A DNA stretch of 64,000 nt, from assembly GCF_900166665.1 (NCBI RefSeq), contig NZ_LT800494.1, forward strand, positions 341,397 through 405,396, written 5' to 3'. Below are positions 1 to 9,480 of this stretch, piece by piece; position 1 is the first letter of the stretch, and every line of letters starts with the position of its first letter. The position numbers and the translations under genes are program-made. Under the pieces are notes generated by a model, which was given only the letters and a program-made list of their open reading frames with translations, had not been told where the DNA came from and did no database searches. This DNA is from Cytobacillus gottheilii. GTDB lineage: Bacteria; Bacillota; Bacilli; Bacillales; Cytobacillaceae.

Positions 1-66
1 CGAGGGCACTGATTTTCTTAAGGTTTTTCGTTTTTCTTTAACCTGGTAAAATCTTATAAAGATAAA

Positions 67-110
67 AAAGCCAATTTCTGTCTATTATTAGAAAGAAATT
101 GGCTTTATTT
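67..110. terminator. bidirectional hairpin at the IS left edge
   Basis: A 13 bp stem (AAAGCCAATTTCT at 67-79 with its complement at 94-106) is flanked by A and T runs on both sides. It can end transposase transcription leaving leftward and can also block transcription entering the IS. Confidence 0.7.
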
Positions 111-151
111 TTGTCTGAATCCCTTAATTTTGGACTATGTTGTCCATTTTC

Positions 152-1603
152 TTACTTTATTAACTTTAGAATTCGTTTTATATTTACCGCAAATATGGTG
201 GTTGCCCCTTGAATTTGCATGCCAAATAAACCCGAGGATTTCGCTGTTTCATACTCGTGTGCATGTTTTAATTCGCTATTCTTAGCCTCAATCTTATATC
301 GATTTCGAGATAGCTCTTTAAATTTAACCGTCTTTTGAAATGCTTCCTGATCTTTATGCTCTGTCGATTTTATTGTGACAGAATAGGATTTTGTTTTCGC
401 TCCTTTTTTATAACAGCCCTCTTGTAAGGGACAAGTGTTGCATTTATTCGTATCAAATAAATATTTAATTCTTGGATTTCGATCTTGACCTTTTCTTTCT
501 TCAAATTTCTTTTGGATCGCCAAATGGCCAGCCTTACACACATATATTCCTGCATCTTTATTAAACGTGAATTCGTCCTCTTTTTTTCGCGTACCATGCG
601 TTACATGTGGATGCAATTTTGAAACAAGTTCCAAATTTTCTTCTTTTATATAACGAATATTTTCTTTCTCAGAATAGGCCGTATCTCCAATAACCGTTTT
701 AATTTCCATTCCTGTTTTGATGCTTTTTTCAACTAATTCTTGAAGATATTTTCCATCACTTTTCTCTCCAGTTGTGATCACCGCTGCCGTAATAATCCGT
801 TCGTTAGCCATTGCCAAATGTGTTTTGTATCCAAAAAAAGAGGAGTCTGCCGATTTATGTCCTACTTTGGCATCTGGATCCATGGAAAAACTCAACTGTT
901 CTGTACAATCCTCAACGACTTCTTTTAATACATTTAACTTTTCTTTCACCGCAGGTAATTCTGAAATTCTTGGCTCTGATTCGATGGCGGTAATAAGATC
1001 TTCGCAGTACTGTAATTCATCTTCAACACTATTCGTTGTTGTTTTGGCCGGTAAATTCTCTTTCATCGATTCATCGATTTGGTAGACAGACCGACGTACA
1101 TTCTTTGATTTTTCCTGTAAAAATTCTTTAACGGACTTTTGATTATAACGGGATTTTGTGTGAGTTGAGTCAACAATAATCGTTTTACTTTTAATGATGT
1201 CTTTCTCTAATGCGATTTCAACACTTTTATTTATAAGCATATCTAATAAATCCACATCTTTTAGACGAAGCCTACGAAACTTCGTTAGGGAACTGGGGTC
1301 AATAACAGGATCTTCTGGCGCCATTTCAAGGAAGTATTTAAAGGACATATCATACTTTGATCGTTCGACCACATCTACATCTGATAAATTAAAAATGGAT
1401 TTAAGCAAGAGATATTTGAACATACGGATCGGGTGAACGGCATTACGACCGTTATCTAGACAGTACTTTGATTCTAACTCTTCTAGAATAAAGCTGAAGT
1501 CCACAAGATCATTGATTTGACGAAGCATATTATCTTGTGGAACAACAAGATCGTATATCTGTAAATAGGGGCTGAAACTAAGGGATTGTTGGTTGGAGAT
1601 CAT
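152..1603 (-). CDS. IS1182-family DDE transposase
   Basis: Transposase of about 483 residues that would cut and paste the surrounding element. The N-terminal part (NQQSLSFSPYLQIYDLVVP) is typical of IS1182-type enzymes. Candidate catalytic acids are Asp145 (IIVDSTHTKS), Asp307 (VIGDTAYSEKEN) and a Glu near 439 in YKIEAKNSELKH. A small cysteine cluster (CNTCPLQEGC) lies between the second Asp and the Glu. I chose the ATG at 1603 because a GGTGG ribosome binding site lies just upstream; an in-frame start at 1648 would add 15 residues and has no better site. No frameshift or internal stop is seen, so the gene looks intact and may be active. Confidence 0.9.
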   Translation of the reverse strand: MISNQQSLSFSPYLQIYDLVVPQDNMLRQINDLVDFSFILEELESKYCLDNGRNAVHPIRMFKYLLLKSIFNLSDVDVVERSKYDMSFKYFLEMAPEDPVIDPSSLTKFRRLRLKDVDLLDMLINKSVEIALEKDIIKSKTIIVDSTHTKSRYNQKSVKEFLQEKSKNVRRSVYQIDESMKENLPAKTTTNSVEDELQYCEDLITAIESEPRISELPAVKEKLNVLKEVVEDCTEQLSFSMDPDAKVGHKSADSSFFGYKTHLAMANERIITAAVITTGEKSDGKYLQELVEKSIKTGMEIKTVIGDTAYSEKENIRYIKEENLELVSKLHPHVTHGTRKKEDEFTFNKDAGIYVCKAGHLAIQKKFEERKGQDRNPRIKYLFDTNKCNTCPLQEGCYKKGAKTKSYSVTIKSTEHKDQEAFQKTVKFKELSRNRYKIEAKNSELKHAHEYETAKSSGLFGMQIQGATTIFAVNIKRILKLIK

Positions 1604-1639
1604 TTTATATACCACCTGCGATAAGTTAATACCTCTATT

Positions 1640-1678
1640 ATAAAACAAAAAGCCAGTGAAACAGTAAATGTTTCACTG
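1640..1678 (-). terminator. hairpin upstream of the transposase
   Basis: Stem CAGTGAAAC (1654-1662) with GTTTCACTG (1670-1678). Read on the minus strand it is followed by a T-rich run, so it would stop transcription coming from outside before it reaches the transposase. Such guard hairpins are common in insertion sequences. Confidence 0.5.
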
Positions 1679-1705
1679 ACTTAAATGGACTTTTTCAGTG
1701 CCCTC

Positions 1706-1810
1706 AGCGAAGGCGACGAGGAGGCTCAGCACCCGCCCCGCCGGAAAGCGAGTACCCTGGAGTGGAAATCATAAATGTAACAAAGTTTGCGAAAACACCG
1801 TTTAAAAGCC
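1706..1810. repeat. dispersed repeat R2, right-hand part next to the IS
   Basis: GCGACGAGGAGGCTCAGCA followed by an accCGCCCCgccGGAAAGCGAGTAC core and a tail ACAAAGTTTGCGAAAACA. Related copies occur at 20820, 21880, 26733 and 31293, and the same core lies inside the larger R1 repeats. The left half is missing because the IS sits there. The rest of the gap to ywiB (1811-1959) is AT-rich with a possible -10 TATACT at 1913-1918 but no convincing -35. Confidence 0.7.
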
Positions 1811-1959
1811 CAAACAAGTGAATAATCTGTTCTTAGCTCATGAAATAAGTGAAAATAGGGTAAAATGCTTTATTAGTAGCAATTCAAGGTGGTGAACGAG
1901 CCTTTTTTGTACTATACTAAAAAGGTTATCCAAGAAATATAAGCAAAGGAAGTGTAAGA

Positions 1960-2403
1960 ATGGCGAATCTTCCTGCAGAGCAAATGCCGGTAAAAATAAA
2001 CGTAAAGACGGTTATCCGAGACCGTGGCGAGAAGCAAACCTTTGATCTGACAGCCTTTGGCCGTTTTCATCAAAAAGGGGACGCTCACTTTCTTCAATAT
2101 GATGAAAGCATGGAAGCTGGCACAGCAAAAACGATTATTAAAATGGGCGATCAAGATGGTGTCATTTTAAGAAGCGGTGCTGTCAAAATGCGCTTGCCAT
2201 TTCGGCTTAACAAGAAAATGAGAGGCAGTTATGAACTGCCATATGGCACTCTCGAAATGCTAACTACAACGAAGAGATTTGACCATACATATAATGAAAG
2301 AACAAAGCAAGGCTCAATTGAGCTTCTATATGAGTTAAAAACACAAGGTGCGAATACAGGCACATACCATTTAAAGATTACGTTTGAGGAGGATGCAAAG
2401 TGA
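1960..2403 (+). CDS. ywiB: YwiB, DUF1934 family protein
   Basis: A 147-residue protein of the DUF1934 family, whose biochemical role is not established; the fold is calycin-like beta barrel in known members. It is rich in beta-strand-like segments ([31 protein letters not shown]) and has no signal peptide or membrane segment, so it is probably cytoplasmic. The start ATG is preceded by AAAGGAAGTG. Its stop codon overlaps the GTG start of argS by four bases (GTGA), so the two genes are translationally coupled. The ywiB-argS pair is also found in B. subtilis, which supports the assignment. Confidence 0.9.
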   Translation: MANLPAEQMPVKINVKTVIRDRGEKQTFDLTAFGRFHQKGDAHFLQYDESMEAGTAKTIIKMGDQDGVILRSGAVKMRLPFRLNKKMRGSYELPYGTLEMLTTTKRFDHTYNERTKQGSIELLYELKTQGANTGTYHLKITFEEDAK

Positions 2404-4070
2404 ATATTGTCGAACAAGTTCAAAGCAAGCTAAAAGAAGAAATTGAAGCGGCGGTTGTGAAAGCAGGTCTGGCAGAAAAAGAGCAGATTCCCGCTGTTGT
2501 TTTAGAAATTCCAAAGGAAAAAGCTCATGGGGATTACTCCACGAATATGGCAATGCAGCTTGCACGTGTGGCCAAAAAAGCGCCTCGTGTGATCGCTGAA
2601 GAATTAATCAAAAGCTTTGATCAATCGAAGGCTTCTATTAAAAAAATGGAGATTGCGGGCCCTGGTTTTATTAATTTTTACATGGACAATAGCTATTTAA
2701 CGAATCTCATTCCAACGGTTTTAGAAGCTGGAAGCAGCTATGGGGAAACAGCAACAGGCAATAGCCAGAAGGTTCAAGTCGAGTTCGTTTCTGCAAATCC
2801 GACGGGAGACCTGCACCTTGGACATGCCCGCGGTGCAGCAGTAGGTGACTCTCTATGCAACATCCTGCAAAAAGCAGGCTATGACGTATCAAGAGAATAT
2901 TATATAAATGATGCCGGCAACCAAATCAACAACCTGGCACTATCTGTTGAAGCACGTTACTTCCAGGCTCTGGGCTTAGAAAAAGAAATGCCTGCGGATG
3001 GATATCACGGCGAAGACATCGTTGGCATTGGGAAAAAGCTTGCTGAAGAATACGGCGACAAATATGTTGAGGCCGATGAAAAAGAGCGTTTTGACTTCTT
3101 CCGCACATACGGCTTGAAATATGAGATGCAAAAATTAAAGAATGACCTTGAAGATTTCCGTGTTCCATTTGATGTTTGGTATTCAGAAACATCCTTATAC
3201 CATAATGGAAAAATTGATGTTGGTCTGGATGCTCTGAAAGAGAACGGTCATATTTATGAAGAAGACGGTGCGACGTGGTTCCGCTCTACCACATTTGGTG
3301 ACGATAAAGACCGCGTGTTAATTAAAAATGACGGCTCTTATACGTATTTAACACCAGATATTGCTTATCACAAAGACAAGCTTGAGCGCGGTTTTGAAAA
3401 GCTGATTAATATTTGGGGAGCAGACCACCATGGCTATATCCCTCGTATGAAAGCAGCGATCCAAGCATTAGGTTATGATAAAGATGCACTGGAAGTAGAA
3501 ATCATTCAGCTTGTTCATTTATATAAAAACGGCGAAAAAATGAAAATGAGCAAACGTACAGGGAAGGCTGTTACAATGCGTGACCTGGTAGAAGAAGTTG
3601 GTTTAGATGCTACTCGTTACTTCTTTGCGATGAGAAGTGCTGATACTCATCTTGATTTTGATTTGGATCTTGCTGTATCACAATCAAATGAAAATCCAGT
3701 GTACTATGCGCAATATGCACACGCACGGATTTCAAGCATTTTGCGACAGGGCAGTGAGCAAGGTTTCGAATTCGATCGACAAGCTGACTTCTCATTAATT
3801 GAAGCGGAAAAAGAAATGGACGTATTGAAAAAGATCGGTGAATTCCCGCAAGCTGTTTCTGAGGCAGCGGTTAGACGCACACCGCACAGAATTACCAACT
3901 ATATTTATGACTTAGCTTCTACTTTCCACAGCTTCTACAACGCTGAAAAAGTACTGGATCCTGAACAGCCGGAAAGAACAAAAGCTAGACTGGCTCTTAT
4001 TAAAGCGGTCCAAACCACATTAAAAAATGCACTTGCATTAATCGGCGTTTCTGCACCGGAAAAAATGTAA
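2400..4070 (+). CDS. argS: arginyl-tRNA synthetase
   Basis: Class I aminoacyl-tRNA synthetase of 556 residues that charges tRNA-Arg with arginine using ATP. The N-terminal Add1-type domain is followed by the class I signature HLGH at residues 139-142 ([12 protein letters not shown]) and the KMSKR loop at 382-386. The C-terminal part (about 430-556) is the helical anticodon-binding DALR domain. The GTG start overlaps the ywiB stop and has GAGGAGG just upstream. Length and motifs match the Bacillus family. It is the last gene of its operon; a strong terminator follows within ten bases. Confidence 0.98.
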   Translation: MNIVEQVQSKLKEEIEAAVVKAGLAEKEQIPAVVLEIPKEKAHGDYSTNMAMQLARVAKKAPRVIAEELIKSFDQSKASIKKMEIAGPGFINFYMDNSYLTNLIPTVLEAGSSYGETATGNSQKVQVEFVSANPTGDLHLGHARGAAVGDSLCNILQKAGYDVSREYYINDAGNQINNLALSVEARYFQALGLEKEMPADGYHGEDIVGIGKKLAEEYGDKYVEADEKERFDFFRTYGLKYEMQKLKNDLEDFRVPFDVWYSETSLYHNGKIDVGLDALKENGHIYEEDGATWFRSTTFGDDKDRVLIKNDGSYTYLTPDIAYHKDKLERGFEKLINIWGADHHGYIPRMKAAIQALGYDKDALEVEIIQLVHLYKNGEKMKMSKRTGKAVTMRDLVEEVGLDATRYFFAMRSADTHLDFDLDLAVSQSNENPVYYAQYAHARISSILRQGSEQGFEFDRQADFSLIEAEKEMDVLKKIGEFPQAVSEAAVRRTPHRITNYIYDLASTFHSFYNAEKVLDPEQPERTKARLALIKAVQTTLKNALALIGVSAPEKM

Positions 4071-4076
4071 GTACTG

Positions 4077-4107
4077 TCCCCCTGTGAGAGAGCAGGGGGA
4101 TTTTTTT
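4077..4107 (+). terminator. argS terminator
   Basis: CCCCCTG stem pairing with CAGGGGG around a short loop, followed by seven T residues. It closes the ywiB-argS operon. The phased 21 bp array begins about 20 bases further on. Confidence 0.9.
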
Positions 4108-4127
4108 ATGTACTAAAATAGCGATTT

Positions 4128-4243
4128 GATAGGAAAACCGTTTAGTTTGATAGGAAAATCATTGGATTTGATAGGAAAGCTGGAGAATTTAATAGGAAAT
4201 TACTCAAATTTGATAGGAAAATCCTTATTTTTGATAGGAACAC
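4128..4243 (+). repeat. phased 21-bp repeat, GATAGGAAAA type
   Basis: Six copies of GATAGGAAAA (one as AATAGGAAAT) start at 4128, 4149, 4170, 4191, 4212 and 4233, exactly 21 bases apart. The bases between copies vary, but TTT usually precedes and AAA follows each core. Because 21 is divisible by three, the plus strand reads as a heptad LIGKxxx and the minus strand as FPIKxxx in open frames; I see no ribosome binding site, so I do not call a gene. A similar block lies at 36828. Confidence 0.85.
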
Positions 4244-4292
4244 GATCCAGACCAAAAGGAGTATCTTCCGAAATCACTAAAATCAGGGGATT

Positions 4293-4405
4293 GATCGAAA
4301 AAACGGGCTAAATGGCCGAAAACAGGTTTGAAAAGACCGAAAAACAAACCAAATTGACCGAAAAACTGTGGGAAATGATCGAAAACCTCCGGGAAATGAC
4401 CGACA
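4293..4405 (+). repeat. phased 21-bp repeat, GAYCGAAAA type
   Basis: Six copies of a GAYCGAAAA or GGCCGAAAA core start at 4293, 4314, 4335, 4356, 4377 and 4398, again exactly 21 bases apart. This second motif follows the GATAGGAAAA block, the same order and orientation as at 36828-37147. The remaining gap to 4602 holds no gene that I can support. Read in frame, one stretch gives LTEK-type heptads, but without a ribosome binding site. Confidence 0.8.
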
Positions 4406-4602
4406 CCCCTGCCCATTTATGAAAAAAGGCAGATCTTAGTGAGACTTCATGTGCATAATGACCTCGTCTAAACCACTTAATAGTCATGCCAAGCATATCT
4501 AAGATTGTTACACCTCGCTGGCTCTTGTATAAAATCCCTCCATATATTATTTTCAATAAGGGAAATAATATCAAAAATGGTTGTTATTCGAGGAGGATAC
4601 TG

Positions 4603-4782
4603 ATGAAGATTGTTATTTTGGCTACACTTACTGGATTTTTAGTAGGATTTCTTTTTGCACTGTTAAAGCTGCCGATTCCAGCGCCGCCAGCTTTACCGGG
4701 TATCATGGGAATTGTCGGAATCTATTTAGGGTTTAAAGCGTTTGAAATGATTGCACCATGGTTTCAAGAGTTAATGAAATAG
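4603..4782 (+). CDS. XapX domain small membrane protein
   Basis: A 59-residue protein with two predicted membrane segments: one at about 3-22 (VILATLTGFLVGFLFALL) and one at about 32-50 (GIMGIVGIYLGFKAFEMI). These flank a proline-rich turn, LPIPAPPALPG. This pattern is characteristic of the XapX (DUF1427) family, whose function is unknown. The ATG at 4603 has an ideal AGGAGG seven bases upstream; upstream in-frame starts would lengthen the protein with no ribosome binding site. It stands alone between the argS arrays and a bidirectional terminator shared with uvsE. Confidence 0.85.
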   Translation: MKIVILATLTGFLVGFLFALLKLPIPAPPALPGIMGIVGIYLGFKAFEMIAPWFQELMK

Positions 4783-4783
4783 A

Positions 4784-4806
4784 AAAAGCGGCCCCAGGCC
4801 GCTTTT
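4784..4806. terminator. bidirectional terminator, XapX gene / uvsE
   Basis: A perfect 10 bp stem AAAAGCGGCC / GGCCGCTTTT with a three-base loop serves the two convergent genes. It overlaps the stop codon of uvsE on the minus strand. Confidence 0.9.
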
Positions 4807-5761
4807 ATTTCCATTCCACTGCTCCGCCTGATATTCTTTTTACCCCGCGAATTTTACTAATATCCTCAATGAGTTTTAATGCAGCCTGATCCTTCGCCTT
4901 TGCTTCAATCATAAAATCAACGTCAACGTTCAAATCATGCAAAACATTCAACAGCGGTTTTAAAAATTCCACATCAACAAAATCTGCATGAGAGCGAAAG
5001 GCTTTTTCATTTTTAGGAGAGGAAATATGGATCTTAGGAGGCTGTCCAGTATGTTCCCATGTAGCAAAGGTGCGCGGCAGGAATTCCTCCAGCTTCATTT
5101 CTCCGAGGTTGGCCATATGATGATGATAATCAAAGACAAACGGAACGCTTTCTTTCTCACAGGCCAGCAAAGTTTCATCTGTATTATAGGTTTTATCGTC
5201 ATTTTCCAGGGTCATCTGCTTCTTAATGTGCAGAGGCAGCTCTTTAAGATTTTCATAAAAGCGGTCAATGGTTTTATCCTTGTCTCCATATGATCCGCCA
5301 ATGTGAATATTGATATAGCTTTGCTGGGCCAATCCCATCGCTTCAAACATTTTATAATGATATTCCATGTCTTTGACCGCATTGGCTGTTACTTCTTCGC
5401 GCGGAGAAGTAAATAGCGTAAACTGGTTGGGGTGAAAGCTGACCCGCAATTGATGGTCCTTGACGAGCTGACCAATCTCTAACCAGCTGTCCCGAAAAGG
5501 CGTGGTAAAATCCCAAAGCACCTCAGGATGTGTAGCCAGCGGAACAATCGAACTGGACATTCGATATATTTCGAGCTGATGAGCAATATTATAATGCAGC
5601 ATCCGTTTTGTATTGGCTAAATTGGCAGCCGTAACGGAAAGTAATTTTTCCTTCCGTTCTTCCTTGCCGAGCTGGGAGTAGCGGGCAAAGGTTAATGCCT
5701 TTGAAGGGGAAGAGTCCCAAAGACTAATGGCTGTTGATACATAGCCAAATCTTATTTTCAT
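4805..5761 (-). CDS. uvsE: UV DNA damage endonuclease UvsE
   Basis: UV damage endonuclease of about 318 residues that nicks DNA 5' to pyrimidine dimers and other lesions, starting alternative excision repair. The fold is a TIM barrel related to endonuclease IV. Conserved family stretches are visible: [15 protein letters not shown] at the start, [30 protein letters not shown] and FDYHHHMAN, which supply metal-binding His, Glu and Asp residues. The ATG at 5761 fits the family N-terminus and has AGGTG six bases upstream; a GTG at 5770 would add three residues. It is convergent with the XapX gene and downstream of the cls-like gene. Confidence 0.93.
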   Translation of the reverse strand: MKIRFGYVSTAISLWDSSPSKALTFARYSQLGKEERKEKLLSVTAANLANTKRMLHYNIAHQLEIYRMSSSIVPLATHPEVLWDFTTPFRDSWLEIGQLVKDHQLRVSFHPNQFTLFTSPREEVTANAVKDMEYHYKMFEAMGLAQQSYINIHIGGSYGDKDKTIDRFYENLKELPLHIKKQMTLENDDKTYNTDETLLACEKESVPFVFDYHHHMANLGEMKLEEFLPRTFATWEHTGQPPKIHISSPKNEKAFRSHADFVDVEFLKPLLNVLHDLNVDVDFMIEAKAKDQAALKLIEDISKIRGVKRISGGAVEWK

Positions 5762-5820
5762 GATAAACACCTGCTTTTTCTATACAGCTATTGCCATGTG
5801 AACCATGGCCTCCGCTTTCT

Positions 5821-7053
5821 CTAAAGTAAACTGGCAACACTGCGTGCAATGGTCTCTTTAAATAGAGTAGCTGGATTGAGCGTATTAAGTTGTTTTAACG
5901 TTACCCGTTTTGAGTTGGCAATATCCTTCTTAAGGACTTCCTTCACCATTTTAATAAATGCTTCATCAAAAATATAGCAATTAATTTCTTCGTTTAGAAA
6001 GAGGCTTCTTCTATCCAAATTGGCAGTTCCAATATCACATATGCTCTCATCAACAACCATAACTTTTGCATGGTAAAAACCATGTAAATACTCGTAAACA
6101 TAGGCGCCTTCTTTAATCAATTTTCGCAGATGCTGAAAAGAAGCTTCCTTTACAAGCAGATGATCTGTTTTTTTCGGAACAAGGATGTGAACATCGACGC
6201 CTCTTTTTAAAGCATGGCAAAGATCATCCATCAATCTTTTGCTCGGAATAAAATAAGGGGTGCCAATGATTATTGAAGATTGAGCTTTACGAATTAAAGC
6301 AGAAAAACTTCCTTCTAAATACACACCGTCTGTCGGAAGCAGCTGATGGCGAACCGATCCCTTAGATAATGGAGGAAAATAGATGGTATTGCTCAGTAAA
6401 TTGGTTTTCGTTGCTTTATGCCAATCCTTTAGAAATCCTTGCTGCAGGTCCTGTACACCTTCATTTGTCATTTTCAGATGATAATCACGCCAAGGTGATA
6501 GCTTTGGATCATTGTTCATATATTCCTTGCCAATATTAAATCCGCCAATATAGCCTGTTTTTCCATCAATAACGGTAATTTTACGATGGTTGCGTGTTTG
6601 AGAAGAATAGAATAAGAAAGGAGGCTTAGGCGCGTTTGCGTAAGAAAACTGAATGCCTTGGCCTTTCAGCATAGGAATGATATTTTTACGAAGGGGGAAG
6701 CTGCCGACCCAGTCGAGTAGTACTCTGACCTCCACTCCCTCTTTCGCTTTGTCGCATAGTATTCCGAAGAACTCCTTGCTGATTTCATCATCCTTTACAA
6801 TATAAAACATCACATGAATATGTTGCTTCGCCGTTCGCATTGCTGCAAAAAGATCACTGTAGAGATCAAGACCGGAAGTGAATAAAGTGATCTCACTTTC
6901 TCGTGTTACCGGTTCGAATCGCTTCGTCTTTTTTTTATGTGCTTTTTTACCGAGCTGAAAATCAATAACGATCCAGACGATTAAAACGAGGCAAACCAAT
7001 AAAATCGTTTGAAGTATAGTCAATAGCATCAGCTCCTTAAGCGGTTTCTCCAT
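5821..7053 (-). CDS. cardiolipin synthase-like phospholipase D family protein
   Basis: A 410-residue membrane-anchored protein of the phospholipase D superfamily, probably making cardiolipin from phosphatidylglycerol. One N-terminal membrane segment (about residues 9-31) is followed by two HKD catalytic motifs: His156-Lys158-Asp163 (HRKITVID) and His328-Lys330-Asp335 (HAKVMVVD). Typical bacterial cardiolipin synthases are about 480-500 residues with two membrane segments, so this is a shorter form. GGAG lies just before the ATG. B. subtilis has a cls paralogue (ywiE) in the neighbourhood of argS, which makes orthology plausible but not proven. Confidence 0.87.
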   Translation of the reverse strand: MEKPLKELMLLTILQTILLVCLVLIVWIVIDFQLGKKAHKKKTKRFEPVTRESEITLFTSGLDLYSDLFAAMRTAKQHIHVMFYIVKDDEISKEFFGILCDKAKEGVEVRVLLDWVGSFPLRKNIIPMLKGQGIQFSYANAPKPPFLFYSSQTRNHRKITVIDGKTGYIGGFNIGKEYMNNDPKLSPWRDYHLKMTNEGVQDLQQGFLKDWHKATKTNLLSNTIYFPPLSKGSVRHQLLPTDGVYLEGSFSALIRKAQSSIIIGTPYFIPSKRLMDDLCHALKRGVDVHILVPKKTDHLLVKEASFQHLRKLIKEGAYVYEYLHGFYHAKVMVVDESICDIGTANLDRRSLFLNEEINCYIFDEAFIKMVKEVLKKDIANSKRVTLKQLNTLNPATLFKETIARSVASLL

Positions 7054-7116
7054 AGTATCTCCGCAAATGACATTTCTATCATAGAGGAATTTTATAAAGA
7101 AAATCGTGTTTATGTA

Positions 7117-7146
7117 TTGACTGAATGCTCATTCATTATATATGAT
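7117..7146 (+). promoter_or_regulatory. fadF promoter with overlapping TetR-type operator
   Basis: A -35 TTGACT (7117-7122) and -10 TATGAT (7141-7146) are 18 bases apart. The near-palindrome TGACTGAATGCTCATTCA at 7118-7135 covers the -35 and spacer. A 16/18 match on the opposite strand overlaps the mmgA promoter at 10472-10489. The half-site TGAATG/CATTCA resembles known FadR sites of Bacillus. Binding by the TetR protein at 19680 would block both promoters; that assignment is an inference. Confidence 0.7.
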
Positions 7147-7209
7147 AGAACTAAGTATAAATTCAGAAAATTATCTATTTTAGATGAAGAAAGGAAGGAG
7201 ATTCACATC

Positions 7210-9321
7210 ATGAACGGTTTGCTTTGGCTCAACTTAATTGCTTTTATTTTTGTAACCGCTTACGCTGTTGGGTTATTTGTGTATGTCATTCGCACAAGAA
7301 TTCAGTACATCAAGCTCGGGAAAAAGGTAGAGTTCGACAACAATATAAAAGAGCGGATGAACAAGATCTGGGTCAATGTATTTGGCCAGAAAAAATTACT
7401 GAAGGATAAGAAGAGCGGCATCATCCATGTGATGTTTTTCTACGGGTTTATCCTTGTTCAATTCGGAGCCATTGATTTTATTATAAAAGGAATCAGCCCG
7501 GGTGCGCACTTGCCGCTTGGACCGCTTTATCCGGCTTTTACATTTTTCCAGGAGATCGTAACATTCATGATCCTGATTGCGGTTGTTTGGGCTTTTTACC
7601 GCAGATACATTGAAAAGCTTGTTCGTTTAAAAAGAGGGTTCAAGTCTGGGTTAGTGTTAATTTTTATTGGCGGACTGATGCTTTCGGTGCTATTAGGCAA
7701 TGGGATGAGTTTGATCTGGCATGGACATGATCCGGCTTGGACAGAACCGCTTGCATCTTTATTTGCTATCGCGTTCTCATGGATAGGTGAAACTGCATCC
7801 ATTGCTGTATTTTATGTTGCCTGGTGGGTTCACTTACTATTCTTGCTGGCATTCCTTGTATATGTGCCGCAATCTAAGCATGCCCATTTAATCGCAGGGC
7901 CTGCAAATGTTTATTTTAACCGTCTGGAAAACCCAGGAAAGCTGCAGAAAATTGATTTTGAAGATGAATCGCAAGAGAGTTTTGGCGTTGGGAAAATCGA
8001 GGATTTTACACAGCATCAAATGATTGATTTCTATGCCTGTGTAGAATGCGGACGCTGTACGAATATGTGTCCGGCCACCGGAACGGGAAAAATGCTGTCG
8101 CCGATGGATCTCATTTTAAAGCTGCGTGATCATCTGACAAATCACGGAGCAGCGGTTACGCAGAAGCAGCCGTGGGTGCCGACGTTTGCTTTTTCGAATA
8201 CGAAAGGAAATCAGCTTGCACTTGCTGCAGCCGGACAAGGAGCAGAAGAAGCAGCGGCAGGCCTTGCATACAGCCCGAGCTTAATTGGCGAGGTTATTAC
8301 AGAAGAAGAAATTTGGGCATGTACGACATGCCGCAACTGTGAAGATCAATGTCCTGTCATGAATGAGCACGTGGATAAGATCATTGATTTAAGACGCTAT
8401 TTAGTATTAACTGAAGGAAAAATGGACGCAGATGCACAGCGTGCTATGACCAATATCGAACGCCAAGGCAATCCGTGGGGCTTAAACCGCAAGGAGAAAG
8501 AAGACTGGAGAGATGCGCGTGAGGATGTTCATGTGCCAACAGTCAAGGAAGTGAAAAAAGCGGGAGAAGAATTTGAATACTTATTCTGGGTTGGCTCGAT
8601 GGGCTCGTATGACAACCGCAGTCAAAAAATTGCTCTATCATTTGCAAAGCTTTTAAACGAAGCTGGTGTGAAATTTGCCATTCTCGGCAACAAGGAAAAG
8701 AACTCTGGAGATACACCAAGAAGACTTGGAAATGAGTTTTTATTCCAAGAGATGGCTGTGAAAAATATAGAGGAATTTGAGAAAAATGAAGTGAAAAAAA
8801 TTGTTACAATTGATCCGCATGCTTATAACATTTTTAAGAATGAATATCCGGATTTTGGTTTAGAGGCAGAGGTTTATCATCATACAGAACTGCTGGCAAA
8901 GCTTGTGGAAGAGGGAAGATTGCAGCCAATACATGAGGTGAATGAGACGATTACCTTCCATGATTCCTGCTACTTAGGACGATATAACGAGGTATACGAT
9001 CCGCCGCGTGAGATCTTAAAAGCAATTCCTGGTGTTAAGCTCATTGAAATGGAAAGAAACCGTGATACTGGCATGTGCTGTGGAGCGGGCGGCGGTTTGA
9101 TGTGGATGGAAGAGGAAACAGGCCATCGCGTCAATGTAGCCCGAACAGAACAGGCGCTTGCCGTAAATCCTTCCGTCATCAGCTCCGGGTGTCCTTATTG
9201 CCTGACGATGCTGTCTGACGGTACGAAAGCGAAGGAAGTAGAAGAGCAGGTTCACACATATGATGTGGCAGAGATTTTGGAGAAGGCTGTAATTGGTGAA
9301 AAGGAGAGTATTGCTTCATAA
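7210..9321 (+). CDS. fadF: FadF, membrane iron-sulfur electron carrier of beta-oxidation
   Basis: A 703-residue membrane iron-sulfur oxidoreductase thought to pass electrons from acyl-CoA dehydrogenases and electron-transfer flavoprotein to the quinone pool. The N-terminal third has several membrane segments (about 5-26, 70-95, 110-130, 145-165, 180-215). Two [4Fe-4S] motifs follow: Cys277/280/283/287 (CVECGRCTNMC) and Cys371/374/377/381 (CTTCRNCEDQC). The C-terminal half has CCG-type heterodisulfide-reductase domains, with MCCGAGGG at 623-624. GGAAGGAG precedes the ATG at 7210; earlier in-frame starts overlap the operator. It has its own promoter and lies upstream of the mmg genes. Confidence 0.95.
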   Translation: MNGLLWLNLIAFIFVTAYAVGLFVYVIRTRIQYIKLGKKVEFDNNIKERMNKIWVNVFGQKKLLKDKKSGIIHVMFFYGFILVQFGAIDFIIKGISPGAHLPLGPLYPAFTFFQEIVTFMILIAVVWAFYRRYIEKLVRLKRGFKSGLVLIFIGGLMLSVLLGNGMSLIWHGHDPAWTEPLASLFAIAFSWIGETASIAVFYVAWWVHLLFLLAFLVYVPQSKHAHLIAGPANVYFNRLENPGKLQKIDFEDESQESFGVGKIEDFTQHQMIDFYACVECGRCTNMCPATGTGKMLSPMDLILKLRDHLTNHGAAVTQKQPWVPTFAFSNTKGNQLALAAAGQGAEEAAAGLAYSPSLIGEVITEEEIWACTTCRNCEDQCPVMNEHVDKIIDLRRYLVLTEGKMDADAQRAMTNIERQGNPWGLNRKEKEDWRDAREDVHVPTVKEVKKAGEEFEYLFWVGSMGSYDNRSQKIALSFAKLLNEAGVKFAILGNKEKNSGDTPRRLGNEFLFQEMAVKNIEEFEKNEVKKIVTIDPHAYNIFKNEYPDFGLEAEVYHHTELLAKLVEEGRLQPIHEVNETITFHDSCYLGRYNEVYDPPREILKAIPGVKLIEMERNRDTGMCCGAGGGLMWMEEETGHRVNVARTEQALAVNPSVISSGCPYCLTMLSDGTKAKEVEEQVHTYDVAEILEKAVIGEKESIAS

Positions 9322-9480
9322 AAAATGTCTAAGCTATTCTGTGGTTCAAAATTAAGGATGTAAAGTGAAACGATCGGAATGGATTCCTGCATAAACCTTA
9401 ATCGAAAATAAAGCTTATAAACAACTGTACAAAATTAAGCCCATTTTAGAACTGATAGAACAAGCACCCTGTCGTTCCTT

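Larger units (their letters stand above)
2..1705 (-). mobile_element. IS1182-family insertion sequence
   Basis: A complete-looking element of about 1.7 kb. Its ends carry an imperfect terminal inverted repeat: GAGGGCACTGA at 2-12 and its complement TCAGTGCCCTC at 1695-1705. One transposase gene fills the interior on the minus strand, with hairpins at both edges. The right flank continues directly into a dispersed intergenic repeat (from 1706), so the element appears to have landed inside that repeat. The left flank is outside the window apart from one base, so the target duplication cannot be read. Length and protein fit the IS1182 family. Confidence 0.85.

Noticed and set aside
4126..4311. 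61-codon frame with LIGKxxx heptads, and FPIKxxx frames on the opposite strand (also at 36807-37115)
   Set aside because: They arise from the 21-base periodicity. No ribosome binding site, starts are absent or poor, the second locus has an in-frame stop on the plus strand, and both strands are open.
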